A DNA stretch of 64,000 nucleotides from Macrosoma leucophasiata. Lineage: Eukaryota > Arthropoda > Insecta > Lepidoptera > Hedylidae. Both the position numbers and the translations under genes were made by a program. Positions 55,252 to 64,000 of the stretch are shown here, in pieces. Position 1 is the first letter of the stretch. Each line of letters starts with the position of its first letter. Under the pieces are notes generated by a model, which was given only the letters and a program-made list of their open reading frames with translations, was not told the origin of the DNA and did no database searches. The stretch covers positions 4,484,001 to 4,548,000 of the forward strand of contig JAWQUS010000011.1 of assembly GCA_036365455.1 (NCBI GenBank). The letters are read 5' to 3'.

Positions 55252-56957
55252 ATGACAGCGGTAGGTGTGTCTACATTGGGTACCTAATTATATACCTCTC
55301 ATTTTGCGGCAGATAGAATAGGTATTGCAAGGTACCCTGCCACTAGTAACATTTTATGATTGTTTTTGTCATTATCTACCGCCTATATCAATTGCAAATT
55401 GCAATGTTTTAACTTACTTATCATAAACCTAATCATGACGCAAGTTATCAAGCTGGGCACACTATCGCCAAAAGAGAAGTGACACTATGCTTGTTGAGCT
55501 CTTCCTCGTGTTATAGATCTACATAAATTTAAAGCGCCAATCAAATTAATATTTTGCCACTCCAGAACTAAGATTGATTGTTCATGTACCTACCAAAAAT
55601 AATTTGCCTAAAAATCGGCATTTGTACGTGTACTTTTTCATCATATGTAATTTTACAGCATAGGTATGTAGGTACTTACCATGAATGTCAATATAATAAA
55701 TTATAAATACGAAACGAAGTTTTGTTGAAAATCTGGCGCATTTACTACTGTTGCCGATTGCTTTGCTTGCCTGTTCAATTACATCAGATTTTTAGTAAAA
55801 CGAGTAAAACCACTGCATAATTCTCCACCAAATTCTAGGCTTCACTAAAAACCAGCAACCCGTAATTCGAAACGGCATTTCGTTACCATGTCGAGACCAA
55901 TTTGGTGTTGCTATTTAGAACAAATACGCCGGTGAGCAATTTCATGCAAAATAGGTTAAGAAAAGCGTATGGCACGCTCACACGAATTGTTATCATGTTT
56001 CGAAATAGCGACGGAGAAAATTGAATATCCGTAATAACGTTTCCGTGAATGTTTTAACGTGTAGGTGAAGAGATTTAAATGGGTCTCGAGTATTTTGAGT
56101 TGGTCACGTTGGTGGGACTCGCCCTAAACTTCGACATGTGCGCAGGGCTGATGCAGAATAGTATGAATGATATCAGTTTTTTCGTTTGTTACGAAGGTGG
56201 CAAACAATCACGCAGTTCACATGGAAGAACACGATAGTGTTGCACACTACCGTTTGGCGACGGATAGATGAGGTAATGCGGCGTTGCCTACGCGCTCGAG
56301 TCTACACTGGACCTCTACCACCAGTAAAAGAGAATCAGATGAGGCTTTTTCACAAACATATTTCTCGTAATGACTAACACCAGAGAGTTAAGAATCTATT
56401 TATGACTTTATAAATGTAAAATCCTATATAAGTAGATTCTTAAGGACCAGTTCTGCAATACAATAAACTAAACGATCCATAATTCACAAAAATTACATAC
56501 CTACTGTAGAGTGATGCTTAGGATATTAAGAGAAAGATTGATTTATTTTCGAAAGGGAACCTTGCATCAGCTGGCAATAATTTTCTTCTCCACAAACCTA
56601 CCGATAATTAATAATTATCGGGTAAGGGACAGAGAGCACAGGGATAACACAACAGTAATGTTGCACCAATCTTAAGTCACAGTTAATTATAAGTCTTTTC
56701 CTCTCATTAAAAAATCCTCCTATTAGGATATCTGAACGATAACCGGCAACACTGCACTGTTACACGACTATCGGAATTTAGTATTCAATTTTTTTTTATA
56801 AATGATTCTGTTCACAAGCATCTTTTAAGGTTTAATATGTCAAAGATAACACCGGAAGTTGAACGAAGGCGTTTTATTCGACAAGTCACCTCCTACAATA
56901 ACCACATTTTCTAAAACATATTATTTTCTGAACTTCCCTCTGAGGTGTTCCCTAGGT
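55252..56957. other. No gene recognised
   Basis: Contains A23; otherwise AT-rich with chance ORFs. Confidence 0.5.
56176..56327 (-). mobile_element. A23, copy with large internal deletion
   Basis: The tail end (ggtggcaaacaatcacgcag) joins directly to gaagaacacgatagtgttgc, removing about 110 bp of the middle; the 5' end gacctctaccaccagtaaaa is intact. Confidence 0.75.
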
Positions 56958-57106
56958 GCTACAATATGGGGTTCTTCAAAAATGGCGTCAAAAGAGTCCT
57001 TCAGGGCTGGCAGCGCGTTGGCAATTCCCCTGGTGTTGCAAATGTTCATAGGCGACGGTGACCACTTTCCATCAGGTGGCCCGTTTGCTTGTCTGTCAAT
57101 CTTCAG

Positions 57107-57138
<32 letters not shown>
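56958..57138 (+). mobile_element. H, LINE-type 3' tail with 28-A end
   Basis: Contains gggctggcagcgcgttggca, ctggtgttgcaaatgttcat and ccatcaggtggcccgtttgc, then A28 at 57111-57138. This is a common lepidopteran retroelement end. Its last 60 bp before the A-run align loosely with the A tail (ggctgcagtcatcacttaac, gcttgtttgccac). Confidence 0.72.
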
Positions 57139-57142
<4 letters not shown>

Positions 57143-57697
57143 CAAAAAAACAAATTCATTGAGCCTTAGCGAGCGTACGCACAGCAGCGAGAAAAACTTG
57201 ACACACAACATAAAAAGTGGAAACCCTAGCATTAAGGTAACCTGCCAACGTTCGTCGCACTAGCAGATCAAGGTTGTCACCGTCATAAAGCTATCAAAAC
57301 GTGGAGGCCGTGAACCCGTACTTTGTACTTTTGGCTTTCAAATAGGCGCCGTTCGGTTAAAAGCATTGTATTTTGTCATGCGACGTCCGCGTACGGCAGG
57401 GTGAATAACCTAACGTTATCTTTGTGCCGAAGAACTATATTGGACGTGTGACATCATTATTGTGACAACGTTATTGAGTGTGCCCCGTTTTGTATCTAGA
57501 ATATATCGAGCGCAAACAAAGCTGAGGCGGTGTACGTATATTTATGCCGTTTACGACTGTCCTTTGATTATCCGTATGTCAAAGTAAACGAACCGTATTT
57601 GAATTTTATTGTTTTTTTTTTACTTTTCTAGTTGTTTTGCGAAAACAAGTAAGGTATTTCAAGTAAAAAACAAAAAAAAACTGGAGGTTCTTCAGTA
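57139..57697. other. No feature recognised
   Basis: Between the poly-A of element H and A24. Nothing recognised. Confidence 0.5.
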
Positions 57698-57875
57698 GGT
57701 CCTGCTAAATGGTAGTGTTTAGTGCTATCGTGTTCTGGTCACGTGGTAATCTACGGACCAGTAATTACTAGACTTGTTATGCCTCTGTGAGGCATTGTGA
57801 GGCATAACAATTTAGACTTCAGGAACTAGAAAACATCTACATTGCAATCTCTGATGTCTTTTTGGAAATGTTTAG
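57698..57875 (+). mobile_element. A24, partial A element beside the large inverted duplication
   Basis: Runs from tcctgctaaatggtagtgtt to gatgtctttttggaaatg; both the 5' end and the last 70 bp are missing. It contains a palindrome at 57774-57810 and abuts the left arm of the inverted duplication. Confidence 0.65.
57774..57810. repeat. Perfect hairpin, 12-bp stem, 13-nt loop, in A24
   Basis: Stem TTGTTATGCCTC around tgtgaggcattgt. Confidence 0.85.
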
Positions 57876-58261
57876 ATAATAAATATAAATGTGAAAGTTT
57901 CTTTGTTTGGATGTTGGTCCGTCAATCACACCGAAACTACTGAACGGATTTTGATTAAATTTGTTGTTATACCTACAGATAGGGTATTAGCTAAGTTAGA
58001 TTATAGGATTCTTTTTATCCCGAAAAAATGTTCCTGTGGGATGCCATGGGATGATTTGATGAGTTTCCACAGGTTACGTGAAAAGCGAACAACGGGGAGC
58101 CGCGGGCAACAGCTAATTTTAATAATAAAAATAACTCGCGAAAATCTAAGAACACGTAATGATAAATCTTACTAAGTTTTTTATTATTTACTTTGATAGC
58201 ATTATCATGGATTGATTAAAGTCCATTAGAAATTCGATTAACCCTCTTCTATGAAAATTAT

Positions 58262-58981
58262 CATAGGTAAACACGAGCATGCTACGACAAGCTGGGCACG
58301 TTTATGGTAAGTCAGTACTGCAAAGAGCGTTTCTTTTGTGTTTAAACGAGTTTTTATTTTGGTTGATTAATTTGAGTTGTTCTGAAAAAAAAATGCATTA
58401 AAAAAATGACTTTTTAAAAAATGTGACGGCTGATTCTTTGCAGTTTTTTCCCTGTGTGGTGGATTTTAAGTGACGATATCTTCTCGAAACGACCACCGTC
58501 CCATGACGTAGATACAAGTCGTTAATAATCAGAAGCATAAAAAATTAACATTTTCGTATTTTAACTACGCTAGATTTTATTTTATATGTAGATAAATTAA
58601 AATTAAACGTACATTTAAGTGTTACTTTGCATAAAAATAACATAATGTACAAGTAAACTGTAACACAAGTAGGTATAATTGTCCATTACAAGTACGTGTT
58701 AACATTAAACAGTGGTTGAGTGTCGACATTGGTGGGTACGAGTGTATTTTGTTAGTAACATAGCAAGACTGGCTGTTTGTTATTTGTTACGTAAGGTCGT
58801 AACTCTGCTAATATTTATACATGAGCAAATATTACGCTTAGGTACTGCTATTGACATGCGGCACCTTGATGGTATTTACTTAAGGATTTGATGATACGTT
58901 TAATTTAAATTATACATTTTAATACTCTTTTCATGACCCGAGATACCTGTTCTACGTGTTTCAATAACCTTTGATTTTATG
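58262..58981. other. Spacer of the inverted duplication
   Basis: AT-rich, no ORF or repeat recognised. Confidence 0.55.
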
Positions 58982-59202
58982 TATGTCCTGAAAGTGGCAA
59001 ACAAGTAGGTATGTAGTTCACATTGTGCATTAATGGTATAGGTATAGGTAGGTATCTAAACATTTCCAAAAAGACATCAGAGATTGCAATGTAGATGTGT
59101 TCTAGTTCCTGAGGTCTCAAGGACCTCAGGACCTACCTATACCTATACCATTAATGCACAATGTGAACTACATACCTACTTGTTTGCCACTTTCAGGACA
59201 TA
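58982..59202 (-). mobile_element. A25, folded-back A element
   Basis: A minus-strand A copy (58982-59118) followed by an inverted copy of its own first 72 bp (59131-59202). The arms look identical by eye. Confidence 0.72.
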
Positions 59203-59764
59203 ATTTTCATAGAAGAGGGTTAATCGAATTTCTAATGGACTTTAATCAATCCATGATAATGCTATCAAAGTAAATAATAAAAAACTTAGTAAGATTTATC
59301 ATTACGTGTTCTTAGATTTTCGCGAGTTATTTTCATTATTAAAATTAGCTGTTGCCCGCGGCTCCGCGTTGTTCGCTTTTCACGTAACCTGTGGAAACTC
59401 ATCAAATCATCCCATGGCATCCCACAGGAACATTTTTTCGGGATAAAAAGTATCCTATAATCTAACTTAGCTAATACCCTATCTGTAGGTATAACAACAA
59501 ATTTAATCAAAATCCGTTCAGTAGTTTCGGCGTGATTGACGGACCAACATCCAAACAAAGAAACTTTCACATTTATATTTATTACGTGCATCGGTGTGAA
59601 CCAAGACAAACTGCAGTTGGCAGGCGACGGATGGTTGTAAAGACGTCGGTATGGCCCAATGCGGTGGCTGCTCGGTTGATTGCCGTCTCCTTGTGTCATG
59701 ACACGTGTGTTTTGGCAGAGAAACATGTGGGAATATGAAAAGTTCAACCATAAATGAGACGTTT

Positions 59765-59896
59765 GATCTCTACGGAAAACTGCAAAGGAACAGGATAGTT
59801 TATACTCTGGGCTATGAGAATATTGATCTCTACGGAAAACTGTTTGCAAACAATTTATAGAACAGGATAGTTTATACTCTGGGCTATGACAATATC
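59765..59896 (+). repeat. Tandem duplication, two units of 60 and 72 bp
   Basis: gatctctacggaaaactg starts at 59765 and 59825; aacaggatagtttatactct and gggctatga follow in both. The second unit has a short insertion (tttgcaaacaattta). Confidence 0.82.
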
Positions 59897-61328
59897 TGTT
59901 CAAAGAATTAGAATACTAAATAAAAACGCTTAACATTTTAAGTAAGAACTAGTTACCTATTCAAACAATTAAACAATAATGGATGATCATCTGACAAATT
60001 AAGTACATAGGTATCCTAATTTCCAACAAGTAAAATGATAGATTTTCTGTGATTGGGCTTAGACAAATTATCTTAAAACAAAAAAGGAGACTAAGGGAAT
60101 TACGATATTAAAAAGCTTAAAATTCATTTCCGTGTGTTTACACTACATCATGATAACGGTTCCTATTTGTATGGTTTAACGAATAAATGTTTGTCATTAC
60201 TCTAGACTTCAGCTTCCCGGTCGGATACACTGATCAAGGAATAATGTTAGTTTTAATCCATTGGGCAGATAAATAGACAAAAATGTTTATAAAGATCAAT
60301 GTACCTACTCGAAAATAATGAACTGAAAATAATCTACATCATATTTCCAAATGTCATTATCTACAACACAATATTAATATCACAATTTGTGCCACTAACA
60401 ATGTGACTAGTGCGAACCTCAACTATTGAGGCTAACGAATTAAAATACCATCGCAGCAAAAACCGTAAAAGCGATTTCGTGTTTTCTAACTTTTTGCTTA
60501 ATTACGTGTCTTCTGACATAGGACCTTCGGGATACAGGGGACTGAATTTGTGGCAGTTGTGAGATCTTGATTGCGATTGACAGCGGGTGATGGATGATCG
60601 GAGGCGACTGGGAGTAATGCGAATCCGTTGGGTGGAATTGTACTCATACGACTGTGCGGTCTTTTTAAATCGTCCATGCGACTAAATAATCAAAATAATT
60701 ACTTTACGATAGTTAATTCCAAAATGGAATTTGTTTGTGGAAGGATGACAAGTGATAACATTTCAAAGTCAGAGATATCGATCTGTAGTCTGTGTGAAAC
60801 GTAAAGTATTCGTATTTTCGTAAGCGTTTCCATTAAATTAATGAAATCAACCCTTACCTGAGGTAGGAAATAAATTATTTTTGTCTAGCGAGTTCTATAA
60901 TCAGGCTTTTGAAACAATATCTTTACGAAGAGTTGTTTCATTCTGACAACTACTCGATTGGGCAACACAGATGGATTTGCCCAATCGAGTAGTTTTAATT
61001 ATTTATAGCATTTCCCTATTTACAAAAAAGTTTTATGTTTAAAATTAACATTTTCTAAAATCTCTGTTGTAAGTATTAGTACGAAAAAAAAGTCAACGCA
61101 AGATGGATTGATAAAATTGACAACAGTATTTGTTAAGAATCATGTTTAATAAACTATACATACTGTACATAGAGTGAGTCTAGGCTTCATAGATGAATTG
61201 TGTAACATTTCCTTTTATAATTAAGATTATTTCAAGTATCAAACCCCTGTGCCAAGAGTCAAATTTCTAGTCGACTCGTGTTATAACGCAAAACTTCTAG
61301 GTACATTGAACTGAAGTGAACATTTGAA
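59897..61328. other. No gene recognised
   Basis: Contains the 18-bp-stem hairpin at 60948; otherwise AT-rich. Confidence 0.5.
60948..60994. repeat. Perfect hairpin, 18-bp stem, 11-nt loop
   Basis: Stem AACTACTCGATTGGGCAA, loop cacagatggat. It stands in otherwise unannotated DNA. Confidence 0.9.
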
Positions 61329-61336
61329 GATATAGA

Positions 61337-61508
61337 TAAGGTTGCCAGGCGTCCGGATAAAACCGGACATAGTTAGGCCTTTTGATTGCGTGTCCGGCCA
61401 AAAGCACACCCGATTGCTTCTATTGCTGGTGTCCGGCCTTTTCACCCAAATGTCCGGTTAAACTTGATGGTATGTCCGGCTATAAGGTTAAGCGACCTAG
61501 CAACCCTA
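61337..61508. mobile_element. hAT-like MITE with perfect 8-bp target duplication and TGTCCGG repeats
   Basis: 172 bp. The left end is TAAGGTTGCCAGGC; the right end read backwards is TAGGGTTGCTAGGTC. Both fit the hAT terminal pattern YARNG. Perfect 8-bp repeats GATATAGA lie at 61329-61336 and 61509-61516. The interior carries about six GTCCGG motifs, one in reverse (ccggac). Confidence 0.85.
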
Positions 61509-61516
61509 GATATAGA

Positions 61517-62390
61517 CATAACAGATCATTACGAACATCTTAAAATAACTTTGCATAATTATCAGGAAAGTTAAACCATTAAAGAGGATAGCTGACACCA
61601 AAGCATTCGGGAACACACCGTTCACCAGCACACCGTGTCCCCAATATGAAGCAAAGGAATCAGAAAAACTAAGAACAGTCTGTTTTTGTACCGCCAAACA
61701 ATCACCGTCGCGTATACCAATGGAGATGTCAACGCACCGCTCCATTGTGCGGTGGATGGAAAAAAAGGTTTAGAACAAAACGGTGATAGATTGAGGCAAA
61801 AAACTTTTTGACATGCAAAAATGTCCAGACTAATTCAGATTGAGAGGCGACGCTAAAGCTTATGATTAAATCATTGCTTTGCGGCCAAGCGTCCCGTGAA
61901 CTGAGCGTTTTGTCGGCACAGAGTAATGTCGTGGTTGGTTTACTCGGCAGAATTAACCGTTTTGCAGAAAGGGGTCTCGTTTTGAAAGCCTTGAGAAATT
62001 TGACATCGTACATTAATGGAATAAACGATGTTTTTGGTCTAAAGATTACAAATCGGCAGATTCAATAGCTTTTGATACTCTAGTTTGAACTATTCTAACT
62101 TCTATGAGTGCAAGCGAAAGTGTGAAAAAAATAAACTTAGTGGTCGTGAGATATTTGATTATAATGTCGTTAAACGCTAAGGGCAGACATAACTATTACA
62201 GCTTAAGCCTCAGGTGGTAGTGGTAACGCTTCACCATTGAAATCTCTGATATATAATTATATTATGACTATAGTCCATAAAAAGTACTCACTTTAAATCA
62301 ATATGTATTTTATGCTTGCCACAACACTATAAATCGATCTAATTATATACCTAATAAGGCTTTGTGTGAATGAGAGTATCGGTGTAAAAA
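61517..62390. other. No gene recognised
   Basis: Short frames on both strands around 61730-62070 have no motif. The eroded A26 lies at the end. Confidence 0.45.
62200..62335 (+). repeat. A26, eroded fragment
   Basis: Weak matches cagcttaagcctcaggtggt, ggtaacgcttcaccattgaa and tatgcttgcca identify an old A copy. Confidence 0.45.
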
Positions 62391-62700
62391 TAAAAAAGGC
62401 ACGCTGCGATGGTTGGGGCATATAGAAAGAATGTCCAATGAGCGAATGACTTTACAGATATAGGTTCAATGCGAATGTGGATGGTTGCAGAGGTCCAGGA
62501 AGATCAAGACTGACCTACCATGACCAAATAGGTCGAGTACTGTCTGAGAGTGGGATCAAAAGTCTTAGGAGGCGGCGTGCATGTAGGAAGAGAATGTTGA
62601 ATATAGAAGAAGCACGGGAAGTGTGTCAGAACCTCCACTCTCCACACTCTCTGTCTACTCCGAAAGGGATCTGGCGTGAAGATACTTACATACATGTATA
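62391..62700 (+). pseudogene. LINE C8: 3' end of RTE-like reverse transcriptase gene
   Basis: It encodes LRWLGHIERMSNERMTLQI, then after a frameshift DGCRGPGRSRLTYHDQIG and RRRACRKRMLNIEEAREVCQ. The tail has ctctctgtctactccgaaag and ggcgtgaagatacttacata. It is the best-preserved C fragment in the window, and still 5'-truncated. Confidence 0.82.
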
Positions 62701-64000
62701 CATAATTATATAAGGCACTACATAAAGCTGGTGAAAGAATTGCGTCATAAATCAAAGGCAAATGATTTATCAGTGCAACGATAATTCGATTGGTCCGTAT
62801 CGTCAAAGCGGCTCAATTCGTCAAAGTGAAACAGCTGATTCTGATTGATTTTCACGAATTTACCGTATAAGTGATTCCGAATCGGCTATTTTATTTCAGA
62901 GAATTCCTAATAATTTTCTGTATTGTCCTATTTATTGTTCATCATCCAATTAAATTAAAACCCACGCAAAATTCGTAATTTGAAGCTCTATCCACCCTAA
63001 TTACACTATGAACTCTCAAAAGAGTGTACAGCAAAAAAAAGCAGCTACAACGGCAGACGGCATGATTAACAAAATTATACCTTTATTTACACAGTTGCGG
63101 TTAGATTTAATTATAATACGCCGACGTCGGCAAATATGGTGATTCATTTAAAAACAGAATACCTAAATGGATGACGATACGGACTTTTTAATAAAACAAG
63201 TTTTTCGCGGTTTCACTCACGTTGATTCCCGACACGGTGGAAATTGGGCATAGACTGGTGGTAGTTATATTGTAGGAGCTCGAGGTAGGTAATGCGGTGG
63301 CGCCTAAGCCAATCTATCTGCTGCCAAATGTTAGTGTTCTGGACTATCGTGATCCGGTTAGATGGTAATGTACCTATGGCCTCGTAAACACTATCACACA
63401 GACATTACAACTAAGATATCAGGGGTGGCAACGCATCGGCATTTTGACCTCTGGTCTTTGCATTTGTGTCTATAGGCTGCAGTCATTACTTAACATCAAT
63501 ATGAACTGCATGCTTGTTTGCCGCCTTCATAAGGTACATAAAAAAACATAGATATCTTGATACTTATTGATATAATTGTGTACGCATAAACATTTTTTTT
63601 AAAGAACATTTCCATAGACTGCATTCATTTCCTGTCAACGTAAACTCTATCCCAATTTGCCACATCCCAAACATGAAGAAAATGTAACATACGATAGATC
63701 AAGATATTCCTTTCTGATATACTAAATGTACATGAGATATTCATTCAATTAGTGTATTTTTCAACTCATTATATCAATTTAAAATTGTTGATTTAGTGGC
63801 TGTAAAAAAGCGGCTTTTATTTCGATAAAAAGTTCGAAATCCATTGTTCGGGGAGTTGAAGTCTGTATTCTTTTTGTGCAAATAACACCAAAGCTCTCAA
63901 TTACCAGCAGCGCAATCTTCAAACCGTAAATGCATTATTACAAACTACACCGACACCCACTTATCACTGACAATCGCCTGTACTTGTTCTTAATGTAGGG
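62701..64000. other. No gene recognised
   Basis: Contains A27; the last 450 bases hold nothing recognised. Confidence 0.5.
63255..63546 (+). mobile_element. A27, full-length but diverged
   Basis: It runs from ctggtggtagttatattgta to gcttgtttgccgccttcata and A7. A segment near the 5' end appears locally rearranged (gaggtaggtaatgcggtggc). Confidence 0.74.

Larger units (their letters stand above)
57877..59584. repeat. Large inverted duplication, 385-bp arms
   Basis: The left arm 57877-58261 and right arm 59200-59584 are reverse complements with only about four differences seen by eye (about 99%). The arms contain a G2 repeat plus adjoining non-repeat DNA, so this is an inverted segmental duplication and not two independent insertions. 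The spacer of about 940 bp holds the folded-back A25. Confidence 0.9.

Noticed and set aside
56859..57263. 134-codon plus frame with a Lys run and the opposite frame with a Phe run
   Set aside because: Both read through the poly-A end of element H.
59286..59903. 205-codon minus frame
   Set aside because: It spans the right arm of the inverted duplication and the tandem repeat; the left arm gives the same peptide. No protein motif is present.

Overview
The window looks like gene-poor, AT-rich, repeat-dense nuclear DNA from an insect, most likely a moth or butterfly (Lepidoptera). The basis is the repertoire: a Dong-type (R4 clade) retrotransposon first known from silkworm, short retroelements of the 'ctggtggtag' type, tRNA-headed SINEs, hAT-like MITEs and a mariner of a common insect type. 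I found no convincing complete host gene. All calls are from reading by eye; family names rest on recognised motifs, not on searches.

I use letters for repeat families. A = a short retroelement of about 280 bp with an A-rich 3' end (about 27 copies or pieces throughout the window). B = a SINE of about 360 bp whose 5' third resembles 5S rRNA and whose 3' end runs into (ATT)n (six copies). C = 3' ends of an RTE-like LINE, ending in (CATA)n. D = an element ending in (ATG)n. E and F = hAT-like MITEs with long inverted repeats. G, G2, I, J = unclassified interspersed repeats. H = a LINE-type tail ending in 28 A. T1, T2, T4 = tRNA-derived SINEs.

Layout. 1-7.2 kb: MITE E, old A copies, B1 with a 17-bp target duplication, a distant C fragment and a GGY-rich minisatellite. 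7.2-11.6 kb: the centrepiece, a B SINE whose (ATT)n tail carries a full-length Dong-like element with an uninterrupted 1204-codon ORF on the minus strand. 12-25 kb: A, B, C, E, F, G and T-type insertions. 25.6-36.6 kb: MITE E, T1 beside an RTE fragment, an inverted T4 pair, repeat I and a second minisatellite. 36.6-45.6 kb: local direct repeats, G, A, C and a tandem array of about 125-bp units. 46.2-47.4 kb: a broken mariner. 48.2-51 kb: an A copy nested in D, a satellite of about 215-bp units, and an unrecognised ORF. 52.7-53.7 kb: T2, D and a scrambled A copy. 57.7-59.9 kb: a recent inverted duplication (385-bp arms) with a 72-bp fold-back inside it. 61.3-63.5 kb: a hAT-like MITE with a perfect 8-bp target duplication, C and A copies.

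Three themes stand out. Short retroelements share 3' tails with LINEs (T1 with C, A with H), pointing to trans-mobilisation. The (ATT)n tails of B offer TAA-type targets for Dong. Perfect hairpins with 12-21-bp stems recur, often inside A copies, which fits template-switch mutation.
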